A stretch of DNA of 64,000 nucleotides from Terrabacter sp. Root181. Its GTDB lineage: Bacteria > Actinomycetota > Actinomycetes > Actinomycetales > Dermatophilaceae. The notes under the pieces were generated by a model, which worked only from the letters and a program-made list of their open reading frames with translations, searched no databases and had not been told where the DNA came from. The translations under genes were made by a program, and so were the position numbers. Where the stretch lies: positions 372,133 through 436,132 of the forward strand of contig NZ_LMHU01000007.1 in NCBI RefSeq assembly GCF_001428505.1. Direction: 5' to 3'. This document shows, piece after piece, positions 36,835 to 46,251 of the stretch. Every line of letters starts with the position of its first letter. The stretch's first letter is position 1.

Positions 36835-38588
36835 TCTCCGGTATGCCGCCGGCCCGGGCTCGCCGGGTCCCTCGGATCGCCGTGGGGCTGGCTGTCGCCC
36901 GGGTCGTGCGCGACCCGGGCGGCGTGGGCGCGGGCGTGCTCGATCGCGGCCGGGGTCGTCCCGAAGAGGTGCTTCTCGTGGGCCAGCCCCTCGTAGACCC
37001 CGAGCTCGCGCAGGATCCGCTCGTGCTGGGGACGCACGCCGGACAGCAGCACCGAGATGCCGCGTCCCTCGAGCCGCGAGATCGTGTCGGCCAGCACCGT
37101 GGCGCCCGTGGCGTCGATGACGGTGACGCGCGACATCCGGAGCACCACCACGCGCACGTCGCTCACCTCGGTGAGCTCGAGGAGGAAGTCGTGGGCGGCG
37201 CCGAAGAAGATCGGCCCGTCGATGCGGTAGGCGACGATGTGCTCGTCGAGCAACGCGAGCTCCTCGTCGGCGTGGTCACTTGCGTCGAGGGGGACCTCCT
37301 CGAGCCGGGCCGAGCCGGCCGCCTGTCGCAGCACGAAGAAGCCGGCCATGACGAGTCCGAGGAGCACGGCCATGACGAGATCGAGCAGCACCGTGGCGGC
37401 GGCCGTGCCGATCAGCACGACGGCATCGCCGCGGGAGGAGCGCAGGAGCGCGCCCAGGCTCGAGACCCGGACCATCTGCACGGCCGTCGCGATGAGGACC
37501 CCGGCGAGGGCCGCCGTGGGAATCTCCGCCACCCACCGGGAGGCGACGAGGACGATGACGAGGAGCACGGCGGCATGCGTGACACCGGAGAGTCGTGACA
37601 CCGCGCCCGAACGCACGTTGACCGCAGTGCGGGCGATGGCTGCGGTGGCGGGGATACCGCCGAAGAGCGGCGCGGCGAGGTTGGCGAGGCCCTGGCCGAC
37701 GAGCTCACGGTCGGAGTCGTGTCGCTGGCCCACACTCATCGCGTCGGACACCGTGGCGGACAGCAGGCTCTCGAGAGCGGCGAGGGCGGCCACCGCGACA
37801 GCGGGCAGCAGCATCGAGCTGAGGTCGGAGAAGACGATCGACGGCAGGGAGGGAGCCGGCAGGCCTGCCGGGATCGTGCCGATGGTCGCGATCCCGAGGC
37901 CGAGCAGCGAGTTGGCGACGATCGCCAGCACGACGACGACGAGTGCCCACGGCAGGCCCGGGCGCAGACGTGCGAGCCCGAGCACGCTGACCACCACGGC
38001 CACCGCCACGACGACCGAGGGCCAGTGCGGGTGCGACGCCCACTCGCCAACCGCTCCCAGCGCCTGGCCCAGCACCTTCTCCCCTGTGGCGCGCACGCCC
38101 AGGGCTGCGGGAACCTGCTGGAGCAGGATGATGGCCGCGATCCCCACGGTGAAGCCCTCGACGACCGGCACCGGCACGTAGCGGATGAACCGGCCGACAC
38201 CGGCGTAGCCGAGCCCGATGAGGATGACGCCGGCCATGAGCCCCACGACGAGGACACCGTTCGTGCCGTGGGCGGCGATGATCGGGACGAGGACGACGGT
38301 CATGGCGCCGGTCGGCCCGCTGACCTGGACCCTGCTGCCTCCGAAGATCGCTGCGACCGCTCCGGCGACCACGGCCGTCACGAGTCCTGCCGTGGCGCCC
38401 ATCCCGGAGCTCACCCCGAAGCCGAGCGCGAGGGGCAGCGCGACGAGGCCGACCATGAGACCGGCGGGCAGGTCCCTGCCGAGCCGGACCGAGGTCCAGT
38501 CGGACCGGCGCGGAGCCAGACCCCGCACGCGCCGCCACTGCTGGACGGTCCACGCCCGCGCGCCCGCCGCGTTGAGCTCGACCGTCAT
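36831..38588 (-). CDS. SulP-family anion transporter with STAS domain
   Basis: A 585-residue SLC26/SulP protein. The membrane domain (about 40-420) has the family motif region VSGPTGAMTVVLVPII and LALGFGVSSGMGATAGLV; a STAS domain follows (about 435-545) with VVVLRMSRVTVIDATGATVLADTI. Substrates of such proteins include sulfate, bicarbonate and dicarboxylates; which is used here is not evident. An ArsR-type gene lies directly upstream with ATGA overlap, and dapF directly downstream in the same way. The His/Pro-rich C-terminal tail (550-585) is not conserved. Confidence 0.93.
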   Translation of the reverse strand: MTVELNAAGARAWTVQQWRRVRGLAPRRSDWTSVRLGRDLPAGLMVGLVALPLALGFGVSSGMGATAGLVTAVVAGAVAAIFGGSRVQVSGPTGAMTVVLVPIIAAHGTNGVLVVGLMAGVILIGLGYAGVGRFIRYVPVPVVEGFTVGIAAIILLQQVPAALGVRATGEKVLGQALGAVGEWASHPHWPSVVVAVAVVVSVLGLARLRPGLPWALVVVVLAIVANSLLGLGIATIGTIPAGLPAPSLPSIVFSDLSSMLLPAVAVAALAALESLLSATVSDAMSVGQRHDSDRELVGQGLANLAAPLFGGIPATAAIARTAVNVRSGAVSRLSGVTHAAVLLVIVLVASRWVAEIPTAALAGVLIATAVQMVRVSSLGALLRSSRGDAVVLIGTAAATVLLDLVMAVLLGLVMAGFFVLRQAAGSARLEEVPLDASDHADEELALLDEHIVAYRIDGPIFFGAAHDFLLELTEVSDVRVVVLRMSRVTVIDATGATVLADTISRLEGRGISVLLSGVRPQHERILRELGVYEGLAHEKHLFGTTPAAIEHARAHAARVAHDPGDSQPHGDPRDPASPGRRHTGE

Positions 38589-38920
38589 GAGGTGGCCGTC
38601 GGGCTCAGCTCGGACTCGAGCTCTCCCTGCACGGCGATGATGCCGGAGAGGATGCGCCGGGCCGCGAGGAGCAGGTCGCGGACCTCCGGCACGCTCACCG
38701 AGTAGACGACCTCACCCCCGACCCGTGCCGACGTGACGAGGGACGTGCGCCGCAGGACGGCGAGCTGCTGCGACAGGCTGCTCGGCTCGATGTCGATGCG
38801 GTCGAGGAGCTCATGCACGGCGTGGTCGCGCTCCGAGAGCAGCTCGAGGATGCGGATGCGCGCCGGGTGGCCGAGGGTTTTGAAGAACTCTGCTTTTGCC
38901 TGGTAGAGCGGCACGCTCAC
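38585..38920 (-). CDS. ArsR-family transcriptional regulator
   Basis: A 111-residue winged-helix repressor: KAEFFKTLGHPARIRILELL, then VHELLDRIDIEPSSLSQQLAVLRR, the DNA-reading helix. No Cys pair in the recognition helix and no metal-site Cys at all are seen, so it is not a classical metal sensor. The GTG at 38920 is chosen because GAAGGG lies 9 bases upstream; a GTG at 38956 would put the start within the direct-repeat operator. ArsR genes are commonly coupled to SulP transporters in actinobacteria, implying that it controls the transporter. Confidence 0.9.
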   Translation of the reverse strand: MSVPLYQAKAEFFKTLGHPARIRILELLSERDHAVHELLDRIDIEPSSLSQQLAVLRRTSLVTSARVGGEVVYSVSVPEVRDLLLAARRILSGIIAVQGELESELSPTATS

Positions 38921-38940
38921 GGGACGACCCTTCGATGCGA

Positions 38941-38965
38941 ACTTTGTCAGTTGCACACTTTATCA
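38941..38965. promoter_or_regulatory. Direct repeats upstream of arsR-sulP-dapF
   Basis: ACTTTGTCA (38941-38949) and ACTTTATCA (38957-38965) repeat with a 16-base period in DNA much richer in A+T than its surroundings. On the minus strand they read TGAYAAAGT twice, 21 bases upstream of the arsR start. A site for ArsR self-control or a promoter is likely. Confidence 0.55.
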
Positions 38966-39031
38966 AGTCTTGAGATCACGCGCGAACGCCGGCCAGCCGG
39001 ACCCTCGCTGATTCGTGGGGTCCGCCCCCGG

Positions 39032-40003
39032 TCACGTAGTCCGGATGACGCGCAGCGCCTCGTCGAGAACGCGTGCGCGGTCACCGTCGGTCGCATCGAT
39101 CCAGACGATGCGCGGGTCGGGGCGGAACCACGACTCCTGTCGCCTGGCGTAGCGGCGCGTGGCCTGCGCGGTGTCGCTGCGTGCCGCGGCCTCGTCGATC
39201 GCGCCGTCGAGGACGGCGATGGCCTGGCTGTAGCCGATCGCCCGGCTCGCGGTGACCCCGTCACGGAGGCCGTGCGTGAGCAGGGTCTCGGTCTCGTGGC
39301 GCAGCCCCTCCTCCCACATGCGTTCGACCCGCCGGTCGATGCGCTCGACGAGAAGGTCGCGGTCGACTCGAAGGCCGAGAACCACTGCGGGAGAGACGAA
39401 CTCACGCGTCGGCATCGATGCGCTGAAGGGGCGGCCCGTGAGCTCGATGACCTCGAGGGCACGGATGACGCGGCGCCGGTTGCCGGGCAGGATGACGGCG
39501 GCCGCCCGCGGGTCGAGGGTGAGCAGCCGCGCGTGCATCGCGTCGGCACCGACCACCTCGGCCTCTGCCTCGAGGCGTGCCCGCACCCCGGTGTCGGTCG
39601 GCGGGATCTCGAGCCGGTCGAGGGCGGCGCGGACGTAGAGCCCCGAACCGCCGACGAGAACCGGTCGGTGGCCCCGACCACGGATGGCGGCGATGTCCGC
39701 GCGCGCCGCAGCCTGGTAGCCGGCGACGCTCGCCTCCTCGGTCACGTCGAGCACGTCGAGCTGGTGGTGCGTGATGCCGCGGCGCTCGGCCACGGGCAGT
39801 TTGGCCGTGCCGATGTCCATGCCGCGGTAGAACTGCATGGCGTCGGCGTTGACCACCTCGCCTCCGAGCCGCTCGGCGAGGTCGAGGGCCAGGTCGGACT
39901 TGCCCGTGGCGGTCGGCCCGACGACCGCCACGACGGGCACGTCGCCCCGGAGAGCCCTCTCAGGCACCAGGGTCACCGGGCCGGTGCGGGACGTGGCCGT
40001 CAC
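39032..40003 (-). CDS. miaA: tRNA dimethylallyltransferase
   Basis: A 323-residue enzyme that adds a dimethylallyl group to A37 of tRNAs reading U-starting codons. The P-loop GPTATGKS is at 29-36, followed by [21 protein letters not shown] and the tRNA-binding region with RRVIRALEV and [15 protein letters not shown] at 40003 is taken as start; the ribosome site is weak. Its product is the substrate of MiaB, encoded two genes upstream, so the two tRNA-modifying steps are encoded together with def between them. Confidence 0.95.
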   Translation of the reverse strand: MTATSRTGPVTLVPERALRGDVPVVAVVGPTATGKSDLALDLAERLGGEVVNADAMQFYRGMDIGTAKLPVAERRGITHHQLDVLDVTEEASVAGYQAAARADIAAIRGRGHRPVLVGGSGLYVRAALDRLEIPPTDTGVRARLEAEAEVVGADAMHARLLTLDPRAAAVILPGNRRRVIRALEVIELTGRPFSASMPTREFVSPAVVLGLRVDRDLLVERIDRRVERMWEEGLRHETETLLTHGLRDGVTASRAIGYSQAIAVLDGAIDEAAARSDTAQATRRYARRQESWFRPDPRIVWIDATDGDRARVLDEALRVIRTT

Positions 40004-40016
40004 GATCTCTGGCTGC

Positions 40017-40631
40017 TCAGCCGATGAGCTCGTCGGCGTGCTCGTCGTTGTCGTCCTCGTCGTGCCCGAACGGGTCACGGTCGACACCCGGGTGCCACGA
40101 GTTGCCGGGCTTGCCCCACCCGTTGCGCTTGACGGCCTTGCGGGCCTTCTTCGACTGGCGGTCGTCGAGGCGGTCGACGTAGAGCGTGCCGTTGAGGTGG
40201 TCGTACTCGTGCTGCATGCAGCGCGCGAACCAGCCGGTCGCATCGAACTCGATGCGGTTGCCGTCGACGTCGAAGCCGATGACGTGGGCGCGGTCGGCGC
40301 GCTTGAGGGGGAAGGCCTCACCGGGCACCGAGAGGCAGCCCTCGGTCTCCTCGTCGGGGTTGGGCCGCTCCTGCGGGATCTTCGAGGTGGTGACGGTGGG
40401 GTTGATGACGTGCCCCTGCTCGGGCACGCCGTCCTCGTTGCCCATCTTCCAGATGAAGACCCGCAGAGCGACCCCGACCTGGGGGGCCGCGAGGCCGACG
40501 CCGTTGGCGGCGACGTTCGTCTCGTACATGTCCTCGACGAGGGTGCGCAGGTCGTCGTCGAAGTCGGTGACGAGGGCCGCGGCCCGGTGCAGGACCGGCT
40601 CACCGGTGATGACGATGGGTCGCACGCTCAT
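40017..40631 (-). CDS. def: Peptide deformylase
   Basis: A 204-residue metalloenzyme that removes the N-formyl group from new proteins. All three motifs are present: GVGLAAPQ (44-51), EGCLS (97-101, ligand Cys99) and QHEYDHLNG (ligands His141 and His145, Glu142). Residues 170-204 form an acidic, Asp/His-rich tail absent from most deformylases. It lies between miaB and miaA, an unusual position for def, 13 and 42 bases from its neighbours, and is probably co-transcribed. Confidence 0.96.
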   Translation of the reverse strand: MSVRPIVITGEPVLHRAAALVTDFDDDLRTLVEDMYETNVAANGVGLAAPQVGVALRVFIWKMGNEDGVPEQGHVINPTVTTSKIPQERPNPDEETEGCLSVPGEAFPLKRADRAHVIGFDVDGNRIEFDATGWFARCMQHEYDHLNGTLYVDRLDDRQSKKARKAVKRNGWGKPGNSWHPGVDRDPFGHDEDDNDEHADELIG

Positions 40632-40673
40632 GCGCCAAGTCAAGCACGAGGGAAGGTGCTGGCCCGAATCGGC

Positions 40674-42263
40674 TCAGACGACAGAGCAGCCCGGCGCCAC
40701 TGCCGGGGTAGCCGGCCGTCCGATGGACGGCATGCCGAGGCTGACGGCCGGCTTTCCGGTGCCCTGCGGCGCGTCCTGGAGCGCGGCCCAGGCGTCGCCA
40801 CCGGGAGTGCGGCGGACGGCATACGTCCTGCCCTCGAGGCCCGAGTCGGCGACGAGGTGGTGCGGCGCGCCGTAGGTGACTTGCACGGTGACCATGTCAC
40901 CGGGCCGGGGCACCTCGGCACCCTCGGGGACGGCGAAGTGGACGAGCCGGTTGTCGCGGGCCCGACCCGACAGGCGCTTGGTCTCGAGGTCCTTGCGGCC
41001 CTCGGACGGAGCGACGAGCACCTCGACCTCCCGGCCCTCGACGGCACGGTTGCCGGCCCAGCTGACCTCCTCCTGCACGGCGATGAGTCGCTCGAAGCGC
41101 TCCTGCACGACGACCTTGGGGACCTGGTCGTCCATCGTCGCCGCCGGCGTGCCGGGGCGGATGGAGTACTGGAAGGTGAAGGCGCTGGAGAAGCGGGACT
41201 CGCGCACGACGTCGAGCGTGCCCTGGAAGTCCTCCTCGGTCTCGCCTGGGAAGCCGACGATGATGTCGGTCGTGATCGCCGCATCCGGGATGTGCCGGCG
41301 GACGTTCTCGATGATCCCGAGGAACTTCGCGCTGCGGTAGGAGCGGCGCATGTCCTTGAGCACCTTGTCCGAGCCGGACTGGAGCGGCATGTGCAGGCTC
41401 GGCATGACGTTGGGCGTCTCGGCCATCGCGAGGATGACGTCCTCGGTGAAGGCGGCCGGGTGCGGGCTGGTGAAGCGCACGCGCTCGAGTCCCTCGATCT
41501 CGCCGCAGGCGCGGAGCAGCTTGCCGAACGCGAGCCGGTCGCCGAACTCGACGCCGTAGGTGTTGACGTTCTGGCCGAGCAGGGTCACCTCGACGACGCC
41601 CTGGGCCACGAGCGCCTCGATCTCGGCGAGGATCTCACCGGGGCGACGGTCCTGCTCCTTGCCCCGCAGGCTCGGCACGATGCAGAAGGTGCACGTGTTG
41701 TTGCAGCCGACGGAGATGGAGACCCAGGCGCTGTACGCCGAGTCACGGCGGGTGGGCAGGGTCGAGGGGAAGACCTCGAGGCTCTCGAGGATCTCGACCT
41801 CGGCCCGCTTGTTGTGGGCCGCCCGGTCGAGCAGGGCCGGCAGGGAGCCGATGTTGTGGGTGCCGAAGACGACATCGACCCACGGGGCGCGCTGGACGAT
41901 GGTGCCACGGTCCTTCTGGGCCATGCAGCCGCCGACGGCGATCTGCATGCCCGGGTTCTTCTGCTTCGCGGGGCGCAGCTGGCCGAGGTTGCCGTAGAGC
42001 TTGTTGTCGGCGTTCTCGCGCACCGCGCACGTGTTGAACACGACGACGTCGGCCACGTCGGGCCGCTCCCCCGCCGGCAGGCTGGCGAGGTCGACGTAGC
42101 CGGCCGTCTCGAGCAGGCCGGCGAGACGCTCGCTGTCGTGGACGTTCATCTGGCACCCGTGGGTGCGGACGTCGTAGGTCCGGGCCGTGCCGGAGGCCCC
42201 GAGCGGCTCGGCATGGGCAGCGGGCTCGGTGGCGGGCGTGGGCGCGAAGTTCTGCGTTGTCAT
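40674..42263 (-). CDS. miaB: tRNA-2-methylthio-N6-dimethylallyladenosine synthase
   Basis: A 529-residue radical SAM methylthiotransferase acting on the i6A37 made by MiaA. The N-terminal cluster ligands are Cys37, Cys79 and Cys113; the radical SAM ligands are Cys187, Cys191 and Cys194 (GCNNTCTFC). A TRAM domain for tRNA binding lies at about 425-495. The C-terminus has a 25-residue Pro/Gly tail ending PGCSVV. ATG 42263 is chosen because the family motif [13 protein letters not shown] starts about 28 residues later. Confidence 0.96.
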   Translation of the reverse strand: MTTQNFAPTPATEPAAHAEPLGASGTARTYDVRTHGCQMNVHDSERLAGLLETAGYVDLASLPAGERPDVADVVVFNTCAVRENADNKLYGNLGQLRPAKQKNPGMQIAVGGCMAQKDRGTIVQRAPWVDVVFGTHNIGSLPALLDRAAHNKRAEVEILESLEVFPSTLPTRRDSAYSAWVSISVGCNNTCTFCIVPSLRGKEQDRRPGEILAEIEALVAQGVVEVTLLGQNVNTYGVEFGDRLAFGKLLRACGEIEGLERVRFTSPHPAAFTEDVILAMAETPNVMPSLHMPLQSGSDKVLKDMRRSYRSAKFLGIIENVRRHIPDAAITTDIIVGFPGETEEDFQGTLDVVRESRFSSAFTFQYSIRPGTPAATMDDQVPKVVVQERFERLIAVQEEVSWAGNRAVEGREVEVLVAPSEGRKDLETKRLSGRARDNRLVHFAVPEGAEVPRPGDMVTVQVTYGAPHHLVADSGLEGRTYAVRRTPGGDAWAALQDAPQGTGKPAVSLGMPSIGRPATPAVAPGCSVV

Positions 42264-42391
42264 GGCACCGACAAGGGTACGTCGTGCAGCGGGCTCCCGC
42301 GGCCGGGTGCGGAGCGTGGCCGGATCCGTCGTCGATCCCAGCGCGCGAGACGGGGGAATAGGCGGCAGGGTGGTCCTGTTGACGACATTGC

Positions 42392-42420
42392 TTGACAGTT
42401 CAACAACTTGGGTGCAACAT
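42392..42420 (+). promoter_or_regulatory. Promoter of the YceI gene
   Basis: TTGACA at 42392-42397 and CAACAT at 42415-42420 are separated by 17 bases, an almost ideal sigma-70-type promoter and rare in such GC-rich DNA. It overlaps the operator below. The remaining part of the gap upstream to miaB shows nothing I can name. Confidence 0.7.
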
Positions 42421-42430
42421 AGTTGTTGAA
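42399..42430. promoter_or_regulatory. Palindromic operator over the YceI promoter
   Basis: Perfect 10-base arms TTCAACAACT and AGTTGTTGAA with a 12-base spacer cover the region from just after the -35 to just after the -10. A nested TTGAA-N2-TTCAA dyad lies at 42426-42437. MarR-type repressors bind this kind of TTGNNNNCAA-rich site; none is encoded nearby. Confidence 0.75.
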
Positions 42431-42462
42431 GATTCAATAACCTACTCCGAAGGACACACATC

Positions 42463-43068
42463 ATGGGCCTGTTCAACCGCACCAAGGACGAGACCGTCTC
42501 CGAGACCCCCTCGGTCGCCGTCGAGAACATCTCCGGCGACTACACGATCGACCCGAGCCACACCCGCATCGGCTTCTCGGCCCGCCACGCGATGGTCACC
42601 AAGGTCCGCGGCCAGTTCGACGAGTTCGAGGGCTCCGCCCACGTCGACACCGTGACGCCGGCCAACTCCTCGGTCACCGTCACGATCCAGGCAGCGAGCG
42701 TCACCACCGGCAACGAGCAGCGCGACGGTCACCTCAAGACCCCCGACTTCTTCGACATCGCCTCCTACCCGCAGATCACCTTCGTCTCGACGAACGTCGA
42801 GCGCGACGGCGCTGAGTGGGACATCACCGGCGACCTGACCATCAACGGCGTCACCAAGTCCGTCACGATCCCCTTCGAGGAGACCGGTTCGGCCAAGGAC
42901 CCGTTCGGCAACACGCGCGTCGGCTTCGAGGGTGACGTCACCATCGACCGCACCGAGTGGAACCTCTCGTTCAACGCGGCCCTCGAGACCGGTGGCGTGC
43001 TCGTCAGCGAGAAGGTCAAGCTCGAGTTCGACGTCTCCGCGATCGCCAACGTGCCCGCCGAGGTCTGA
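42463..43068 (+). CDS. YceI-family lipid-binding-like protein
   Basis: A 201-residue lipocalin-like barrel protein: [22 protein letters not shown], then [20 protein letters not shown] and [17 protein letters not shown] are family hallmarks. YceI proteins bind isoprenoid or amphiphilic molecules. The typical E. coli protein is periplasmic; this one has no signal peptide and starts [10 protein letters not shown], so it is probably cytoplasmic. It has its own promoter and a terminator, and sits between the divergent miaB gene and the convergent recX. Confidence 0.93.
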   Translation: MGLFNRTKDETVSETPSVAVENISGDYTIDPSHTRIGFSARHAMVTKVRGQFDEFEGSAHVDTVTPANSSVTVTIQAASVTTGNEQRDGHLKTPDFFDIASYPQITFVSTNVERDGAEWDITGDLTINGVTKSVTIPFEETGSAKDPFGNTRVGFEGDVTIDRTEWNLSFNAALETGGVLVSEKVKLEFDVSAIANVPAEV

Positions 43069-43094
43069 GCAGCACCGCACCACAGCACACCCCA

Positions 43095-43124
43095 GGGGGT
43101 GAGGACCGCACGGTCCTCACCCCC
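43095..43124. terminator. Hairpin terminator after the YceI gene
   Basis: GGGGGTGAGGACCG pairs with CGGTCCTCACCCCC; the stem of 12 or more base pairs has a very small loop. It lies between the convergent YceI and recX genes. Confidence 0.85.
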
Positions 43125-43166
43125 TCGTGGCGTCCCCCGGGGTCTCGAGCCCGACGGCCCTGCCCG

Positions 43167-44027
43167 TCAGTCCCGTCGGTGCTCCGGCAGCCCGTCGACG
43201 GCGTCGCGGATGATGGGCCACGCGACCTCACCCGAGTAGCCCTTGCGGGCGAGGAGCCCGGCGAGACGTCGGGTCTGGACGTCGGGCGCCAGACCGCGCA
43301 TCGACCGCAGCTTCTTGGCGACGAGCTGCTCAGCCCGCAGCCGTTCGTCACCGGCACCCACCTGACCAAGCGCCTCGTCGGCGATCTCCTGGTCGATGCC
43401 CTGCTTGCGCAGCTCGTGGGCGAGAGCGCGCCGCGCCAGGCCCTTGTCCGACTGCTTGGCGCGGACGAGCATCTGGGCATACGCCTCGTCGTCGATGAGG
43501 CCGACCTCGGTCAGGCGGTCGAGCACCGTCGCCGCCACGTCGTCGTCGCAGCCGCGCTGACGCAGCTTCTTCTCGAGCTGGGCGCGGCTGCGCGGCGCCA
43601 TGCTCAGCTGTCGCAGCACGATCGCACGGGCCACCGACTCGGCGTCGGCCTCGGAGACCGCCACCTCGGGGTCCTCCGGAGGCGGCGCCCAGTCGGGCCG
43701 CTCCCCCGTGTCGTCCGACCCCCAGCCCGAGCGCGGCTTCGCGCGCCCGCGACCACGCCGGTCGGAGCCGACGGATCGCATCGATGAGCTGCCACCCGAG
43801 CCGCCACCCGAGCCGCCACCCGAGCCCGCCGTGCCGGCGTCCGGGCGGACGGCAGCCCAGGTCGGCGGCTCCGACCGCGTCGAGTCGGCCGCTCGGCTTA
43901 TGGGCTCCTGCCGCTCCGCGCCCGACGCACCGCCGGCCCGCACCCCGGCGACGCCCTCGGCCTCAGCCAGGGCGGCCGCGGCGCGAGCCAGGCGGTCCCG
44001 TGCGGTCTCCTGTTCGGAGAGACCCAT
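43167..44027 (-). CDS. recX: Regulatory protein RecX with long disordered N-terminus
   Basis: A 286-residue RecX, the RecA filament inhibitor. The conserved three-helix repeats occupy about 125-280 (ARAIVLRQLSMAPRSRAQLE, VLDRLTEVGLIDDEAYAQML, ARRALAHELRKQGI). Residues 1-120 are an extra low-complexity segment rich in Ser, Gly, Arg and Pro; part is encoded by three 12-base repeats. It begins 2 bases after recA's stop, so it depends on the recA transcript and SOS control. The usual length of RecX is about 150-180 residues. Confidence 0.94.
   Translation of the reverse strand: MGLSEQETARDRLARAAAALAEAEGVAGVRAGGASGAERQEPISRAADSTRSEPPTWAAVRPDAGTAGSGGGSGGGSGGSSSMRSVGSDRRGRGRAKPRSGWGSDDTGERPDWAPPPEDPEVAVSEADAESVARAIVLRQLSMAPRSRAQLEKKLRQRGCDDDVAATVLDRLTEVGLIDDEAYAQMLVRAKQSDKGLARRALAHELRKQGIDQEIADEALGQVGAGDERLRAEQLVAKKLRSMRGLAPDVQTRRLAGLLARKGYSGEVAWPIIRDAVDGLPEHRRD
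43791..43826. repeat. Three 12-base tandem repeats inside recX
   Basis: GCCACCCGAGCC occurs three times in a row and encodes the Gly/Ser linker of RecX on the minus strand. Being in frame (12 bases), copy-number change would lengthen or shorten the linker only. Confidence 0.85.
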
Positions 44028-44029
44028 GA

Positions 44030-45088
44030 TCAGAAGTCGACGGGCACGTCCGAGACCTCGGCGGGCTGGTCGACGCGCGGCCCGACACCGAGCTTCTCCT
44101 TGACCTTCTTCTCGATCTCGTCGGCGAGGTCGGGGTTGTCCTTGAGGAAGTTGCGGGCGTTCTCCTTGCCCTGACCGAGCTGGTCGCCCTCGTAGGTGTA
44201 CCAGGCACCGGCCTTGCGAACGAAGCCGTGCTCGACACCCATGTCGATGATGCCGCCCTCACGAGAGATGCCGTGGCCGTAGAGGATGTCGAACTCGGCC
44301 TGCTTGAACGGCGGGGAGACCTTGTTCTTGACGACCTTGACGCGGGTGCGGTTGCCGACGGGCTCGGTGCCGTCCTTGAGGGTCTCGATGCGACGCACGT
44401 CGAGGCGGACCGAGGCGTAGAACTTCAGCGCCTTGCCACCGGTCGTCGTCTCCGGGGAGCCGAACATGACGCCGATCTTCTCGCGGAGCTGGTTGATGAA
44501 GATCGCGGTCGTGCCGGTGTTGTTGAGGGCACCGGTCAGCTTGCGCAGCGCCTGGCTCATGAGTCGCGCCTGCAGGCCGACGTGGCTGTCGCCCATCTCG
44601 CCCTCGATCTCGGCACGGGGCACGAGCGCCGCCACGGAGTCGATGACGATGATGTCGATGGCTCCCGAACGGATCAGCATGTCGGCGATCTCGAGCGCCT
44701 GCTCACCGGTGTCGGGCTGCGACACCAGCAGGGCGTCGGTGTCGACGCCGAGCTTCTTCGCGTAGTCCGGGTCGAGCGCGTGCTCCGCGTCGATGAACGC
44801 CGCGATGCCGCCGGCCTTCTGCGCGTTGGCGACCGCGTGGAGGGCGACGGTCGTCTTGCCCGAGGACTCCGGGCCGTAGATCTCGACGACACGCCCGCGG
44901 GGCAGTCCGCCGATGCCGAGCGCGACGTCGAGGGCGATCGACCCGGTGGGGATGACCTCGATGGGCGGGCGGATGTCGTCGCCGAGGCGCATCACCGCGC
45001 CCTTGCCGTAGCTCTTCTCGATCTGGCCCATCACCGAGGAGAGGGCCTTGTCCTTGTCCTTTTCCTGCACCGAAGCCATGTCGGTCAC
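44030..45088 (-). CDS. recA: Recombinase RecA
   Basis: A full-length 352-residue RecA: Walker A GPESSGKT (72-79), the DNA-binding loops around [19 protein letters not shown] and [21 protein letters not shown], and an acidic C-terminus. No intein is present. It forms filaments on single-stranded DNA for homologous recombination and for LexA cleavage. ATG at 45088 or 45079 is possible. An SOS box lies 171 bases upstream of the start, and the 211-base gap between it and the macrodomain gene must hold its promoters. Confidence 0.98.
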   Translation of the reverse strand: MTDMASVQEKDKDKALSSVMGQIEKSYGKGAVMRLGDDIRPPIEVIPTGSIALDVALGIGGLPRGRVVEIYGPESSGKTTVALHAVANAQKAGGIAAFIDAEHALDPDYAKKLGVDTDALLVSQPDTGEQALEIADMLIRSGAIDIIVIDSVAALVPRAEIEGEMGDSHVGLQARLMSQALRKLTGALNNTGTTAIFINQLREKIGVMFGSPETTTGGKALKFYASVRLDVRRIETLKDGTEPVGNRTRVKVVKNKVSPPFKQAEFDILYGHGISREGGIIDMGVEHGFVRKAGAWYTYEGDQLGQGKENARNFLKDNPDLADEIEKKVKEKLGVGPRVDQPAEVSDVPVDF

Positions 45089-45258
45089 CTATCTGCCGTC
45101 TGCGTTGCGGTCGTCTACCTTCGACCCGGGCCACGGCCTCGTGCTGCGAGATCCGTTGTCGGGTCAGACGCTAGGTGCCGGCGCCGACATCGGGTGGGAC
45201 CACGAGACGGCCTGTGGACGATGCGGGTGGTGGCGCAGCACCTGTGGAGAACACTACC

Positions 45259-45274
45259 GAACAGGTGTTCGAAG
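45259..45274. promoter_or_regulatory. SOS (LexA) box upstream of recA
   Basis: CCGAAC-AGGT-GTTCGA matches the actinobacterial LexA site TCGAAC-N4-GTTCGA at 11 of 12 positions. Confidence 0.85.
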
Positions 45275-45299
45275 TCGGCACGACACGCCGGTCATGGCG

Positions 45300-45848
45300 T
45301 CAGCGTGTCGCTCCGAGCTGCGCGAGCACCCGGTCGAAGGCGGCGTACGCCTCCTCCGAGAAGAGCCAGAACCGCGCCTCGCGCACGTCCGCGTGCTGCG
45401 TCAAGGCGGTGGCCAGCGCCTCGACCGAGACCTGCGCAGCCGCGTCGAGCGGGTAGCCGTAGACCCCGCACGAGATGGCCGGGAAGGCGAGCACCGCGCA
45501 GCCCGCGGCCGCGCCGACCTCGACCGACCGGACGTAGCAGCTCGCCAGCAGACCCGGCTCACCGTGCGCTCCCCCGCGCCAGACCGGACCGACCGTGTGG
45601 ATGACGTGCCGCACCGGAAGCAGCCCGGCGCCGGTGATCTTCGCGTCACCGGTGTCGCACCCGCCGAGGAGACGGCACTCGGCGAGCAGGGCGGGTCCGG
45701 CCGCCCGGTGGATCGCGCCGTCGACACCACCCCCGCCCAGCAGGGACCGGTTCGCGGCGTTGACGATGGCGTCGGCCGAGGCGTCGGCGGTGATGTCACC
45801 ACGCCGCAGGACGATCCGCGACAGCCCGGGCTCGAGCCGCGACGGCAT
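45300..45848 (-). CDS. Macrodomain protein, probable O-acetyl-ADP-ribose deacetylase
   Basis: A 182-residue macrodomain of the MacroD/YmdB type: [56 protein letters not shown] and SCGVYGYP. The Asn-Ala-Ala-Asn segment and the [10 protein letters not shown] loop are those used to bind and hydrolyse ADP-ribose esters. It begins where the DUF3046 stop ends (one-base overlap) and lies directly upstream of the recA SOS box. Reversal of ADP-ribosylation is the likely role; a DNA-repair link is inference from position. Confidence 0.93.
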   Translation of the reverse strand: MPSRLEPGLSRIVLRRGDITADASADAIVNAANRSLLGGGGVDGAIHRAAGPALLAECRLLGGCDTGDAKITGAGLLPVRHVIHTVGPVWRGGAHGEPGLLASCYVRSVEVGAAAGCAVLAFPAISCGVYGYPLDAAAQVSVEALATALTQHADVREARFWLFSEEAYAAFDRVLAQLGATR

Positions 45849-46096
45849 CAGCGACCGGCCTGACCGCCCTGGGCACCCCGGGCGACGCGGGTGTCACGGC
45901 CCAGCCGTCGCTCCGGTGGCACGTCCATGTCGGTGCAGAGCGCCTCCCACACGGAGCGCGGCGGCTCGCCGTCGGCGAGCGCCTGCACGACGGTGCGGTT
46001 GCCGAGCGCGCCCAGCACGTGGTCGCGGGCGAGCGACCCGGCATACGCCGGGCCGAACTCGTCGTCCATCAAGGTCCAGAAGTGGCTGATCCGCAC
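45848..46096 (-). CDS. DUF3046 family protein
   Basis: An 82-residue protein with the DUF3046 signature [20 protein letters not shown] and [20 protein letters not shown]. The family is small, all-helical and restricted to actinobacteria, and is nearly always found beside recA, although no function is assigned. A GTG at 46096 is taken as start; a second GTG lies one codon upstream. A macrodomain gene has come between it and recA here. The last 10 residues are Gly/Gln/Arg-rich and not conserved. Confidence 0.9.
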   Translation of the reverse strand: MRISHFWTLMDDEFGPAYAGSLARDHVLGALGNRTVVQALADGEPPRSVWEALCTDMDVPPERRLGRDTRVARGAQGGQAGR

Positions 46097-46251
46097 CACA
46101 GCAGTGTGCCACCCGTGACCCCGGAACCGTTCCGCGCGAAACCGTCGTCGGAGCATTGCCGCAACCGGCCGCGCACGTCCGGCGCTGCCGGTATCGTCCT
46201 CTCGTCCCGCGCGCAGCCGCGGGCCACACCGACTCTTCAGGGGAAGACACC

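Noticed and set aside
39837-42395. Open frame of 852 codons on the plus strand opposite def and miaB
   Set aside because: Antisense shadow of real genes with all key motifs on the other strand.
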